Source: an uncultured Roseibium sp.
GTDB taxonomy: Bacteria > Pseudomonadota > Alphaproteobacteria > Rhizobiales > Stappiaceae
Direction of reading: 5' to 3'
Length of the DNA stretch: 64,000 nucleotides
NCBI RefSeq assembly: GCF_963669205.1
Contig: NZ_OY769915.1
Span: forward strand, 5,306,001 to 5,370,000
Shown here: positions 26,583 through 35,732 of the stretch, piece by piece
Position numbering within the stretch: the first letter of the stretch is position 1
Layout: every line of letters begins with the position of its first letter
The notes under the pieces: model-generated
Seen by the model: only the letters and a program-made list of their open reading frames with translations
Databases searched by the model: none
What the model was told of the DNA's origin: nothing
Program-made: the position numbers and the translations under genes

Positions 26583-27503
26583 ATGAAAAACTTCGTAAAA
26601 GGTGTGGTCGTTGCCAGTGCGATGGCTCTGACAACCCCCGCATTTGCGACGGACATCATTGTTGTGTCGCATGGTCAGGCGAATGACGCGTTCTGGTCTG
26701 TTGTGAAGAACGGTGTTTCGCTTGCGGCCGAGCACACGGGTGCGAATGTGGACTACCGGGCTCCGGAGACCTTTGACATGGTGGCGATGAGCCAGCTGAT
26801 CGACGCGGCCGTGAACCAGGAGCCGGACGGGCTTGTCGTGTCCATTCCTGATGGGGATGCGCTTGGTCCGTCGATCCAGCGTGCGGTCGAGGCCGGCATT
26901 CCGGTGATCTCGATGAACTCCGGCTCCGATGTCGCCCCGGGTCTTGGCGTGACGCTTCACGTCGGCCAGTCCGAGTATGACGCGGGCGAGGCTGCCGGCA
27001 AGAAGCTCGCCGAGATGGGCGGCAAGAAGGCCGTGTGCGTGAACCACGAGGTGGGCAACGTCGCCCTTGACCTGCGCTGCGAAGGCTTCACCAAGGGCTT
27101 CGGCGGTGAGGTGAGCGTTCTGCCGACCTCCAACGATCCGGCCGAGATCGAAGCCAAGGTGTCAGCTGCCCTGTCGTCCGATGAAGACGTCGATACGGTC
27201 ATGGCGCTGGGTGCCAGCACCGCCGGCGAGCCGACCGTTGCCGCTGCCAAGGCCTCCGGCCGTGACGTCAACGTGGCCTCCTTCGACCTGTCGGCGAACT
27301 TCCTGCAGTCCATTGTTGACGGCGATGCCGCCTTCGCGATCGACCAGCAGCAGTTCCTGCAGGGCTATCTGCCGGTCGTGTTCCTGGCCAACAATGCGGC
27401 CTACGGCCTGATGCCGGGCGGCAACGTTCCCTCCGGTCCGAACCTCGTCACCAAGGACAAGGCGGCCCAGGTGATCGATCTGTCCGCCAAGGGCATCCGC
27501 TAA
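26583..27503 (+). CDS. sugar/inositol ABC transporter substrate-binding protein, RbsB type
   Basis: 306-aa periplasmic binding protein of the CUT2 class. Signal peptide MKNFVKGVVVASAMALTTPAFA, then the type I fold: DIIVVSHGQANDAFWSVVKNGVSLAAEHTGANVDYRAPETFDMVAMSQLIDAAVNQEPDGLVVSIPD. GGGAGGAG lies five bases before the ATG. It is followed by permease and ATPase genes and by iolCD, so the ligand is most likely myo-inositol or an isomer; the sequence alone does not prove this. Two hairpins follow the gene. Confidence 0.9.
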   Translation: MKNFVKGVVVASAMALTTPAFATDIIVVSHGQANDAFWSVVKNGVSLAAEHTGANVDYRAPETFDMVAMSQLIDAAVNQEPDGLVVSIPDGDALGPSIQRAVEAGIPVISMNSGSDVAPGLGVTLHVGQSEYDAGEAAGKKLAEMGGKKAVCVNHEVGNVALDLRCEGFTKGFGGEVSVLPTSNDPAEIEAKVSAALSSDEDVDTVMALGASTAGEPTVAAAKASGRDVNVASFDLSANFLQSIVDGDAAFAIDQQQFLQGYLPVVFLANNAAYGLMPGGNVPSGPNLVTKDKAAQVIDLSAKGIR

Positions 27504-27562
27504 GCGCGTGCCGCACGCGCACTAACAAACAGAACAAGGGGGCGGCGCGTCCGCGCGCCGTC
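27504..27562 (+). terminator. tandem hairpins after the inositol binding-protein gene
   Basis: Hairpin 1: GCGCGTG (27504-27510) / CACGCGC (27514-27520), directly after the stop codon. Hairpin 2: GGGCGGCGCG (27540-27549) / CGCGCCGTCC (27553-27562), ten pairs with one G-U. They lie between the binding-protein and permease genes without a U-run and probably protect or limit the transcript at this point. Confidence 0.6.
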
Positions 27563-27584
27563 CTTCCATAAAAGGGAGGCAACA

Positions 27585-28691
27585 ATGAGCGACGCCGCTC
27601 CGACAGATGCAGACGAACGGGTCAAGAAGGAATCGTTCTTCTCCAAACTCATGAAGAAGCCGGAACTCGGCGCGATTGCGGGCGTGATCCTTGTCACCCT
27701 GTTTTTCCTGGCAACCGCCGACGAGGCCATGTTCAGCCTGTCCGGCATCATGAACTTCATGACCCCTGCGGCCCAGCTCGGCATTCTGGCCATCGGTGCC
27801 GCCATGCTGATGATCGGCGGCGAGTTCGACCTGTCGATCGGCTCCATGGTCGCCTTTGCCGGCCTGTTCTTCGCCGCCTGCGTCGTCACCTGGGGGCTGC
27901 CCCTGGTGCTGGCCATTCCCCTCACCTTCGCCTTTTCCGCCTGTGTCGGCGCCATCAACGGCACCATCGTGATCCGCTCGGGCCTGCCCTCCTTCATCGT
28001 CACCCTCGCCTTCCTGTTCATCCTGCGCGGGCTGTCCCTCGTCGGCCTGAAGTGGGCCACCGGTGGCGCCACCCAGCTGCGCGGTGTCCGCGATGCGGTC
28101 GAGGGCGACTGGCTGGCCCCGTTCTTTTCCGGCGATGCCTTCGGCGGCCTCTTCAACTGGCTCGCCACCAACGGCATCGTCGACACCTTCAAGAGCGGCG
28201 CGCCCAAGGTTCCCGGCATTCCGGTCGAGATCCTCTGGTTCATCCTCATCGCGCTGATTGCGACCTACATTCTCCTGCGCACGCCCGTCGGCAACTGGAT
28301 CTTCGCCGCCGGCGGCGACAAGACCGCCGCCTCCAATTCCGGTGTTCCGGTGAACCGGGTCAAGATCTCCCTGTTCATGCTGACCGCCTGCTGCGCCGCC
28401 ATGGTGGCCATCATCACCGTCATGGACGCCGGCTCCACCGATGCCCGCCGCGGCTTCCAGAAGGAGTTCGAGGCCATCATCGCGGCCGTGATCGGCGGCT
28501 GTCTCCTGACCGGCGGCTACGGCTCGGCCATCGGCGCCTTCTTCGGCTCCATCATCTTCGGCATGGTCGTCATCGGACTGACCTACACCGATTTCGATCA
28601 GGACTGGTTCCAGGTCTTCCTCGGCTCCATGCTGCTCATCGCCGTTCTGTTCAACAACGCGATCCGCAAGCGCGTCACGGGGGAGCGCTGA
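27585..28691 (+). CDS. ABC transporter permease, RbsC/FrcC type (inositol importer)
   Basis: 368-aa BPD_transp_2 permease with about ten hydrophobic helices. Diagnostic segments: AAQLGILAIGAAMLMIGGEFDLSIGSMVAFAG, INGTIVIRSGLPSFIVTLAFLFILRG, and near the C-terminus AIIAAVIGGCLLTGGYGSAIGAFFGSIIFGMVVIGL. It has a charged N-terminal extension (MSDAAPTDADERVKKESF). GGGAGG is eight bases upstream of the ATG. One base separates it from the ATPase gene. Confidence 0.93.
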   Translation: MSDAAPTDADERVKKESFFSKLMKKPELGAIAGVILVTLFFLATADEAMFSLSGIMNFMTPAAQLGILAIGAAMLMIGGEFDLSIGSMVAFAGLFFAACVVTWGLPLVLAIPLTFAFSACVGAINGTIVIRSGLPSFIVTLAFLFILRGLSLVGLKWATGGATQLRGVRDAVEGDWLAPFFSGDAFGGLFNWLATNGIVDTFKSGAPKVPGIPVEILWFILIALIATYILLRTPVGNWIFAAGGDKTAASNSGVPVNRVKISLFMLTACCAAMVAIITVMDAGSTDARRGFQKEFEAIIAAVIGGCLLTGGYGSAIGAFFGSIIFGMVVIGLTYTDFDQDWFQVFLGSMLLIAVLFNNAIRKRVTGER

Positions 28692-28692
28692 C

Positions 28693-29511
28693 ATGACCCA
28701 GGACACCAAGTTCCATCACGGCGATGCGCCGGAGTTCGAACCCATCATTCACATGGTCGACATCGAGAAGCACTTCGGCAACATCATTGCCCTGGCCGGC
28801 GTCAGTTTCGACGTGCGCCCCGGCGAGTGCCACTGCCTGCTCGGCGACAACGGCGCCGGCAAGTCGACCTTCATCAAGACCATGTCCGGCGTGCACCGGC
28901 CCACGAAAGGCGAGATCTTCTTCGAAGGCAAGCCGCTCAGCTTCGCCACCCCGCGCGATGCCATGGAGGCCGGCATTGCCACCGTGTTCCAGGATCTGGC
29001 CATGATCCCGCTGATGAGCGTGACCCGCAACTTCTTCATGGGCCGCGAGCCGACCAGGGGGCGCGGCCTGGCCAAGCGCTTCGACGTGACCCGCGCCAAC
29101 GAGGTCACCATGGAGGAGATGCGCAAGATGGGCATCAACCTGCGCGGCCCGGACCAGGCGGTCGGCACCCTGTCGGGCGGCGAACGCCAGACGGTCGCCA
29201 TTGCCCGCGCGGTCTATTTCGGCGCAAGGGTCCTCATCCTCGACGAGCCGACATCCGCCCTCGGCGTGCGCCAGACCTCAAACGTGCTCGCCACAATCGA
29301 CAAGGTCCGCAAGCAGGGCGTCGGCGTCGTCTTCATCAGCCACAACGTCCGCCATGCCCTCGCCGTCGGCGACCGCTTCACCGTCCTCAACCGCGGCAAG
29401 ACACTCGGAACCGCAACGCGCGGCGAGATCACCCCCGAACAGCTCCAGGACCTCATGGCTGGAGGACAGGAAATGGCACAACTCGAAGGTTCCCTCGGAG
29501 GAACCGTTTAG
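28693..29511 (+). CDS. ABC transporter ATP-binding protein, single-domain FrcA type
   Basis: 272-aa ATPase with a single ABC domain: Walker A GDNGAGKSTF, Q-loop VFQDLAMIP, signature TLSGGERQ, Walker B VLILDEPTSALG, H-loop FISHN. The RbsA-type ATPase of most CUT2 importers is about 500 aa with two domains; the half-size form, which must dimerise, is the FrcA pattern known from rhizobial fructose and inositol systems. It sits between the permease gene and iolC. Confidence 0.92.
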   Translation: MTQDTKFHHGDAPEFEPIIHMVDIEKHFGNIIALAGVSFDVRPGECHCLLGDNGAGKSTFIKTMSGVHRPTKGEIFFEGKPLSFATPRDAMEAGIATVFQDLAMIPLMSVTRNFFMGREPTRGRGLAKRFDVTRANEVTMEEMRKMGINLRGPDQAVGTLSGGERQTVAIARAVYFGARVLILDEPTSALGVRQTSNVLATIDKVRKQGVGVVFISHNVRHALAVGDRFTVLNRGKTLGTATRGEITPEQLQDLMAGGQEMAQLEGSLGGTV

Positions 29512-29583
29512 GGACGCCTCCCGCATCCGTTTCGACACGGGGCCGGGGCACTGCCCACGGCCCTTCAAAAATGGAAGAGTGAC

Positions 29584-31530
29584 GTGAAAAAGCTCGATGT
29601 CATCACCATCGGCCGGTCTTCGGTCGACCTTTACGGCGCACAGGTGGGCGGCCGGCTCGAGGACATGTCGTCCTTCAACAAGTATATCGGCGGCTCACCC
29701 ACGAACATGGCAACAGGAACCGCGCGTCTCGGATTGAAGTCCGCCGTGATCACGCGTGTCGGCGATGAACACATGGGCCGGTTCATCCGCGAGGAACTGG
29801 ACCGCCACGGCGTGGACACGCGCGGCGTCGTCACCGACAGGGAGCGCCTCACCGCGCTTGTTCTTCTGGGCATCCGCGACCAGGAACAGTTTCCGCTCAT
29901 TTTCTACCGCGAGAACTGTGCCGACATGGCGCTGTGCGAAGACGATATCGACCCTGACTTCATTGCCTCTGCCAGGGCCGTCGTCGCGACCGGAACCCAC
30001 CTGAGCCACCCGCAGACGGAAGCGGCCGTGATCAAGGCGCTTGAGCTTGCCCGCGAGAACGGTGACCGCACCGCACTTGACATCGACTACCGGCCGAATC
30101 TCTGGGGCCTGTCCGGTCACGGCGACGGCGAAAACCGCTTCATCGCGTCGGAAAAGGTGACGGAAAAACTCCAGTCGACCCTGCACCTGTTCGATCTCAT
30201 CGTCGGAACGGAAGAGGAGTTTCATATCGCCGGTGGGTCGACCGATACTGTCGAGGCGCTCCGGAATGTGCGCAAGGTGTCCGGCGCGACGCTGGTCTGC
30301 AAACGGGGCCCCATGGGCGCTTCCGCATTCGAAGGCGAGATACCTGACAGGCTGGATGACGGCGTCTCCGGACCAGGCTTCCCGATCGAGGTGTTCAACG
30401 TGTTGGGCGCGGGTGACGGCTTCATGTCTGGCCTTTTGAAGGGCTGGATCACCGGAGAGGACTGGGTCACCAGCCTGACCTATGCAAACGCCTGCGGCGC
30501 CTTTGCCGTCTCCCGGCACGGATGCACGCCTGCCTATCCGAGCTGGGAGGAACTCCAGTTCTTCTTGAAGCGCGGCGTCAAGACCAAGGCCCTGCGCAAG
30601 GATCCGGAGCTGGAGCAGATCCACTGGTCGACAAACCGTCATTACATTCACGGCGGCGACTGGTCGACCATGCGCGTGTTCGCCTTCGACCACCGCATCC
30701 AGCTTGAGCAGATGGCTGACGAGGCGGGCGTCACGCATGAGCACATCGGGTTCTTCAAGAACCTGTGCCTGGACGCGGCACAGAAGGTAGCCGGTGGCCA
30801 GTCCGGCTACGGTATCCTTTGCGACAGCCGCCTTGGCCAGGACGCCTTGTTCCGCGCCGCCGGAACCGGCCTCTGGATCGGGCACCCGGTTGAATGGCCG
30901 GCCTCGCGTCCACTGACCCTGGAACCCGAAATCGGTGAAGATTTCGGCGGCCTGAGCGAGTGGCCGGCCGAACACGTGGTCAAGGTGCTGTGTTTTTGTC
31001 ATCCGGACGATGACGGTGGCATGAGAGCGCAACAGGAAGATGTCCTGAAGCGCCTGTTCGCGGCCTGCCGCCGCAATCGGCTGGAATTGCTGCTCGAGGT
31101 CATTCCGTCCAAGGTCGGGCCGGTCAATGACGATACCAACGCGCAGATCATCCGCCGCATCTACGAACTCGGTATCTATCCGGACTGGTGGAAACTGGAA
31201 CCGATGACCTCGAAAGGCGCCTGGTCGAAGGCCTGTGCCGCCATCACGGAAAACGATCCCCATACCCGCGGCATCGTTGTACTTGGCCTTGACGCGCCCG
31301 AAGACCAACTGGCCGAGAGCTTTGCTCAGGCAGCCCGCTTCCAGCTGGTCAAGGGATTTGCGATCGGGCGCACGATTTTCGCTGATGCTGCACGCGGCTG
31401 GCTGTCCGGAAAGATCACCAACGAAGCAGCTGTCGAAGACATGTCGAACCGCTTCGAACGCCTGTGCCGGATCTGGGACAAGGCGCGGGACGAAGCGCGT
31501 CTTGGCACCCAGCAGGGAGAACCGGCATGA
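29584..31530 (+). CDS. iolC: 5-dehydro-2-deoxygluconokinase fused to DUF2090 (IolC-DUF2090)
   Basis: 648-aa two-domain protein. Residues 1-330 are a PfkB kinase (DVITIGRSSVDLYGAQVGG, GGSPTNMATGTARLG, catalytic Asp278 in LGAGDGFMSG) that phosphorylates 5-dehydro-2-deoxygluconate. Residues about 355-635 are a DUF2090 barrel (RVFAFDHRIQLEQMAD, GFFKNLCLDAAQKVA, LEVIPSK, YPDWWKLEP, IVVLGLDAP), which is related to aldolases and is proposed to cleave the phosphorylated product in place of IolJ. No separate iolJ is present in the window, consistent with that. GTG start. The stop overlaps the iolD ATG. Confidence 0.94.
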   Translation: MKKLDVITIGRSSVDLYGAQVGGRLEDMSSFNKYIGGSPTNMATGTARLGLKSAVITRVGDEHMGRFIREELDRHGVDTRGVVTDRERLTALVLLGIRDQEQFPLIFYRENCADMALCEDDIDPDFIASARAVVATGTHLSHPQTEAAVIKALELARENGDRTALDIDYRPNLWGLSGHGDGENRFIASEKVTEKLQSTLHLFDLIVGTEEEFHIAGGSTDTVEALRNVRKVSGATLVCKRGPMGASAFEGEIPDRLDDGVSGPGFPIEVFNVLGAGDGFMSGLLKGWITGEDWVTSLTYANACGAFAVSRHGCTPAYPSWEELQFFLKRGVKTKALRKDPELEQIHWSTNRHYIHGGDWSTMRVFAFDHRIQLEQMADEAGVTHEHIGFFKNLCLDAAQKVAGGQSGYGILCDSRLGQDALFRAAGTGLWIGHPVEWPASRPLTLEPEIGEDFGGLSEWPAEHVVKVLCFCHPDDDGGMRAQQEDVLKRLFAACRRNRLELLLEVIPSKVGPVNDDTNAQIIRRIYELGIYPDWWKLEPMTSKGAWSKACAAITENDPHTRGIVVLGLDAPEDQLAESFAQAARFQLVKGFAIGRTIFADAARGWLSGKITNEAAVEDMSNRFERLCRIWDKARDEARLGTQQGEPA

Positions 31531-33368
31531 AGACGGTCCGCCTCACGGCCGCACAGGCGATGGTGCGCTACATCGCGGCCCAGATGAGCGAAGACGGCGA
31601 CCGCTTCATCGACGGCATCTGGGCCATCTTCGGACATGGCAACGTTGCCGGTCTCGGTGAAGCGCTGCAACAGGCGGGCAATCAGCTGCCGACCTGGCGC
31701 GGCCAGAACGAGCAGACCATGGCCCACACGGCCATTGCCTATGCCAAGGCAAAGAAACGCCGGCGGGCCATGGCGGTGACGTCGTCCATTGGCCCCGGCG
31801 CGACCAACATGGTGACGGCCGCAGCGCTTGCCCACGTGAACCGCCTGCCCGTTCTGCTGATCCCCGGCGATGTCTTTGCCAACCGGGCTCCTGATCCGGT
31901 CCTGCAGCAGGTAGAAGATTTCGACGACGGCACGGTCTCCGCGAATGACTGCTTCCGGCCGGTATCGCGCTATTTCGACCGGATTGCGCGGCCCGAGCAA
32001 CTGCTCACCGCTCTGCCGCGCGCCTTCCGTGTCCTGACCGACCCCGCCGCATGCGGTCCCGTGACCCTGTCCTTCTGCCAGGACACCCAGGCCGAGGCCT
32101 TCGATTATCCGGAGAGCTTTTTCGAACCGAAGGCATGGCGCATCCGCCGCCCTGAACCGGACAGCCGCGACATCGCCGATGTTGCCGCGCTGATCAGATC
32201 GTCAAACGCACCTGTCCTCGTCTGTGGCGGCGGCATCGTCTATTCAGGGGCCGAGGAGACACTTGCCGCTTTCGCCACCCGCCACGGCATCCCGGTGATC
32301 GAAACACAGGCGGGCAAGTCCGCCCTTGCCCAGGCGCACCCGATGAATTTTGGAGCCGCCGGTGTCGACGGCGCGGAAAGTGCGAACAAGCTGGCGGAAG
32401 CCGCCGATCTCGTGATCGGTGTCGGCACCCGCTTTCAGGATTTCACCACCGGTTCCTGGGCTCTTTTCAAGCGTCCTGAAAGGAAGCTCGTTTCCATCAA
32501 CGTTCAGGGATATGACGCGGACAAGCATGGCGCGGTCGGTGTTGTCTGCGATGCAAAGGTCTGCCTTGAGCGGCTGTCGTCAGCGCTGGGAGACCATCAA
32601 AGCGGTGCCTTCGATCCGCAATCCCGTCTTGACTGGCTTGCCAAAGTCGACGCCCATTGCAGTGCCAGGACAGACGTCCCCGACGGCTACCTGCCGCTCG
32701 ACGCGGAGGTAATCGGCGCCGTCCAGCGCACCGCGACGGACAGGACAATCACCATGTGCGCGGCCGGTACCATGCCCGGCGCGCTGAAGCTCTTGTGGCA
32801 GGCACCGCAGGGCGGCTATCACATGGAATACGGCTATTCCTGCATGGGCTACGAGATTGCCGGCGCCATGGGCATCAAGCTCGCCCAACCGGACCGGAAC
32901 GTGGTCTGCTTTGTCGGCGACGGCTCCTACATGATGGCCAATTCCGAACTGGCCACGGCGGTCATGCGGCGCGTTCCCTTCACGGTTGTCCTGACCGACA
33001 ATCGCGGTTTCGGCTGCATCAACCGGCTGCAGATGGGCACCGGCGGGGCTGAGTTCAACAATCTCTACCGGAGCAGCAATGTCGAGGCGCAGCCCGACAT
33101 CGACTTCGTCGCCCACGCCGCCGCGATGGGTGCACATGCGGTCAAGGCGAAGGACATTGCCGCTCTCGAGGCCGAGATCCTGGCAGCGCGCGACCGTGAG
33201 ATCCCTTCGGTGATCGTGATCGACACCGACCCGATGCACGGCCCGGGCGAAGCCGGTGGCGGGCACTGGTGGGATGTCGCCGTACCCGAGGTCTCCGCAC
33301 GCGAGGAGGTGAAGGCGGCACGCGAGGGCTACGTTGCCGCGCTGAAGGATCAACGGGCGGCGGATTGA
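31527..33368 (+). CDS. iolD: 3D-(3,5/4)-trihydroxycyclohexane-1,2-dione hydrolase
   Basis: 613-aa thiamine-diphosphate enzyme that opens the ring of the inositol-derived diketone. N-terminal TPP-binding domain with the catalytic Glu region (RGQNEQTMAHTAIAYAKAK) and SSIGPGATNMVTAAALAHVNRLPVLLIPGD; central domain (VLVCGGGIVYSGAEETL); C-terminal TPP motif VCFVGDGSYMMANSELATAV...TDNRGFGCINRLQ. The ATG at 31527 overlaps the iolC stop (ATGA); an upstream in-frame ATG lies inside iolC and is unlikely. It ends the contiguous part of the operon; a repeat-filled gap follows. Confidence 0.95.
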   Translation: MKTVRLTAAQAMVRYIAAQMSEDGDRFIDGIWAIFGHGNVAGLGEALQQAGNQLPTWRGQNEQTMAHTAIAYAKAKKRRRAMAVTSSIGPGATNMVTAAALAHVNRLPVLLIPGDVFANRAPDPVLQQVEDFDDGTVSANDCFRPVSRYFDRIARPEQLLTALPRAFRVLTDPAACGPVTLSFCQDTQAEAFDYPESFFEPKAWRIRRPEPDSRDIADVAALIRSSNAPVLVCGGGIVYSGAEETLAAFATRHGIPVIETQAGKSALAQAHPMNFGAAGVDGAESANKLAEAADLVIGVGTRFQDFTTGSWALFKRPERKLVSINVQGYDADKHGAVGVVCDAKVCLERLSSALGDHQSGAFDPQSRLDWLAKVDAHCSARTDVPDGYLPLDAEVIGAVQRTATDRTITMCAAGTMPGALKLLWQAPQGGYHMEYGYSCMGYEIAGAMGIKLAQPDRNVVCFVGDGSYMMANSELATAVMRRVPFTVVLTDNRGFGCINRLQMGTGGAEFNNLYRSSNVEAQPDIDFVAHAAAMGAHAVKAKDIAALEAEILAARDREIPSVIVIDTDPMHGPGEAGGGHWWDVAVPEVSAREEVKAAREGYVAALKDQRAAD

Positions 33369-33507
33369 ACGGTTTTACCCACGGAATGTCATCCCATGGC
33401 TTGACCCACTGCTGTCCGGTTTGGAAAGCGCGTTCGAATGTAAGTATGTAAGAAAGCGGCATAGTTTCTTGAGGTGCCAAGTCGGGATACAGAAACGTTT
33501 CCCCGAT

Positions 33508-33640
33508 TTGTCATCCCGGTTTGCCGCATGCACGGCAAGACCGGGAACCAGCATTCCAAGTGGTTGGAGGTTGTAAAAAGAAAGAAAAACAAGTGGTTAC
33601 TGGGTTCCGGCCTTCCGCTGCGCTTCAGCCGGAATGACAA
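33508..33640. repeat. 133-bp palindromic-ended repeat, copy B
   Basis: Same ends as 17448-17578: TTGTCATCCCGGTTTGCCGC at the left and GGTTCCGGCCTTCCG...CAGCCGGAATGACAA at the right, with a diverged AT-richer centre (AAAAAGAAAGAAAAACAAG). It sits between iolD and iolE. Ends conserved and centre variable fits an RNA- or DNA-structure element. Confidence 0.75.
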
Positions 33641-33770
33641 GCAGATGGACCGGAGATCGCCTCACCAGTGCCATTTCGACTTGAACTGGACAGCAGTGGG
33701 CTTGACCATGGGATCCATGCCGCAACCCAAGTCAAAGGGAATGGAGTTGGAATGAAGGTCACGGCGTGGA

Positions 33771-33791
33771 TTGCCGGGTCGAGCCCGGCAA
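33771..33791. repeat. short perfect hairpin repeat
   Basis: TTGCCGGG-TCGAG-CCCGGCAA: eight-bp stem and five-base loop, followed by TGACAGG. Small palindromes of this form are widely dispersed in alphaproteobacterial intergenic DNA. It may act as a terminator or structural element upstream of iolE. Confidence 0.6.
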
Positions 33792-33906
33792 TGACAGGAA
33801 CTCGCGAACAAGACAGTTCATCCAGATTGCTTCATCGGCAAGGCTGTTCATGCCGGAAAGAACCCAAACCAAAGAACGTTGCAAGGAACGTTACAGGACG
33901 AATGCC

Positions 33907-34803
33907 ATGATCCTTTACGGCGCAAACCCGATAGCCTGGGCCAATGACGACGACCAGACCCTCGGAGCACACATTCCGACCAGCCAGATCCTGTCCGAAG
34001 CATCGGAAATCGGATTTGACGGCATAGAGAACGGTCACCGCTGGCCGGACGAACCGGAGGAGCTGAAACAGCTGCTCGGAAGCCACGGACTGAAATTCAT
34101 TTCCGGCTGGTATTCACTAAACCTGCTGACCCGGTCGGTCGAGGACGAGAAGACGGCGATCCAGCCGCACCTGGACAAGCTGAAGCACAATGGCTGCAGG
34201 GTCTGCATTGCCTGCGAGACCTCCAACACCATCCAGGGGTCGGATGTCGATATCTCCACCAGCCCGGTGCTGAGCGACGCGGAGATGCAAGCCTTCGGCG
34301 CGAAAGTTGAGGAACTCGCCGTCTTCTGTGCCGACCAGGGCATCGATCTGGTCTACCACCATCACATGGGAACGGTGGTCGAAACGTTGCCCGAGATCGA
34401 TGCCTTCATGGCGGCAACCGGACCAGCGACAAAACTCCTTTTCGATGCCGGTCACTGTTACTTCGGCGCAAGGGGGGAAGACCCGGCCCCTGTTTTACGG
34501 AAATACATCGGCAGGGTCGGCCATTTTCATGCCAAGAATGTGCGCCCGGCCGTCATGAAGGACATCCGCAACAATCGCAAATCCTTCATGGATGGCGTCA
34601 GGGCGGGTGTCTTCACCGTTCCTGGTGACGAGGAAGGCGGCATCGATTTCACGCCCCTTCTTCAGATCCTGAAAGATGCGGACTACAGGGGCTGGATCGT
34701 GATAGAGGCCGAACAGGACCCCGAAGTCCACATTCCCTTCAAATATCAGAGCCTGGGGCTGAAAACGCTCAAGGCGATCGCAAGCGAGTTGGATTTGAGA
34801 TGA
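33907..34803 (+). CDS. iolE: myo-inosose-2 dehydratase
   Basis: 298-aa TIM-barrel dehydratase converting scyllo-inosose to the diketone used by IolD. It begins MILYGANPIAWANDDDQTLGAHI, typical of IolE (GxNPI.WsNDD). Family segments: GFDGIENGHRWP, GLKFISGWYSLNLL, VYHHHMGTVVET, LLFDAGHCYFGARGED, VGHFHAKNVRP, WIVIEAEQDP. I took the ATG at 33907 because the protein then has the family length and N-terminus. Its stop overlaps the iolB start (ATGA). Confidence 0.95.
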   Translation: MILYGANPIAWANDDDQTLGAHIPTSQILSEASEIGFDGIENGHRWPDEPEELKQLLGSHGLKFISGWYSLNLLTRSVEDEKTAIQPHLDKLKHNGCRVCIACETSNTIQGSDVDISTSPVLSDAEMQAFGAKVEELAVFCADQGIDLVYHHHMGTVVETLPEIDAFMAATGPATKLLFDAGHCYFGARGEDPAPVLRKYIGRVGHFHAKNVRPAVMKDIRNNRKSFMDGVRAGVFTVPGDEEGGIDFTPLLQILKDADYRGWIVIEAEQDPEVHIPFKYQSLGLKTLKAIASELDLR

Positions 34804-35618
34804 GCGATCTGTTGCGCAAACCGTCGGGACCTTCCGGCAAGGTTCACGACATCACCATCAAGAGCGCCCGGGGGCCGAAGTCCCCAGACTGGGATTATGT
34901 CGGCTTCGGCCTCTACCGGCTGCGTGCCGGGGAGAGCGTTTCGGAGACGACCGGCGACCTGGAAGTCATTCTGGTGATGGTCGAAGGCAAGGCGTCGATC
35001 TCCGCCGGCGGCACCGATTTCGGTGAGCAGGGAAACCGCATGAACGTGTTCGAGCAGTTGCCGCCGCATAGCGTCTATGTGCCGAACGGATCGGACTGGG
35101 CGGCGACGGCAACGACCGACTGCACCATCGGTGTCTGCACGGCCCCCGGCAAGGGCGGGCATGAGGCGCGCGTTCTGCCTGTTCCGGAGAAGGTCATCCG
35201 CGGCAAGGGTGCCAACACCCGCTACATCTTTCCGATCGCCATGGAAGAAACGGACGTTGCCGACAGCCTGCTGGTGACGGAAGTGTTCACACCCCAGGGC
35301 AACTGGTCGTCCTATCCGCCGCACCGGCATGACGAGGACAATTTCCCGGACATGACCTATCTGGAGGAGACCTACTATCACCGGCTGAATCCGGATCAGG
35401 GCTACGGCCACCAGCGTGTCTTCACCGAGGACGGTACTCTTGACGAGACGATCTCGATGAACAGCCACGACGTGGTTCTCGTCCCGAAGGGGCACCATCC
35501 TTGCGGCGCGCCGTATGGCTACGAAATGTACTATCTGAACGTTATGGCGGGCCCCATGCGCAAGTGGCGCTTCCGGAACCACCCGGACCATGACTGGATT
35601 GCACAACGGGACGCGTGA
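34800..35618 (+). CDS. iolB: 5-deoxy-glucuronate isomerase
   Basis: 272-aa bicupin enzyme converting 5-deoxy-glucuronate to 5-dehydro-2-deoxygluconate, the IolC substrate. Segments WDYVGFGLYRLRAGESVSE, VYVPNGSDW, NWSSYPPHRHDEDNFPDMTYLEETYYHRLNPDQGYGHQRVFTEDG (metal-site His and Glu), and DVVLVPKGHHPCGAPYGYEMYYLNVMAGP are characteristic. It ends the island. iolA (methylmalonate-semialdehyde dehydrogenase) is not in the window. Confidence 0.95.
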   Translation: MSDLLRKPSGPSGKVHDITIKSARGPKSPDWDYVGFGLYRLRAGESVSETTGDLEVILVMVEGKASISAGGTDFGEQGNRMNVFEQLPPHSVYVPNGSDWAATATTDCTIGVCTAPGKGGHEARVLPVPEKVIRGKGANTRYIFPIAMEETDVADSLLVTEVFTPQGNWSSYPPHRHDEDNFPDMTYLEETYYHRLNPDQGYGHQRVFTEDGTLDETISMNSHDVVLVPKGHHPCGAPYGYEMYYLNVMAGPMRKWRFRNHPDHDWIAQRDA

Positions 35619-35626
35619 GTGGCTGC

Positions 35627-35655
35627 GGGCCGGGCGCTTGTCAGCAACCCGGCCC
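35627..35655 (+). terminator. candidate terminator after iolB
   Basis: GGGCCGGG (35627-35634) / CCCGGCCC (35648-35655), eight-bp perfect GC stem with a 13-base loop starting nine bases after the iolB stop. There is no U-run, so it is at best a weak intrinsic terminator. Confidence 0.4.
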
Positions 35656-35732
35656 GGATCGTATCACACAGCGCCAAATGGCAGCTTTTGTGCTTCCTGC
35701 AGACCGCGGCCTTGCAGCGGCGTCAGAGGAGA

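Larger units (their letters stand above)
33369..33906. other. intergenic gap inside the iol gene set, filled with repeats
   Basis: 538 bases between iolD and iolE, whereas neighbouring iol genes overlap or nearly touch. It holds repeat copy B (33508-33640) and a perfect hairpin (33771-33791). I see no gene. iolE and iolB may need their own promoter, or be read through at reduced level. Confidence 0.7.
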
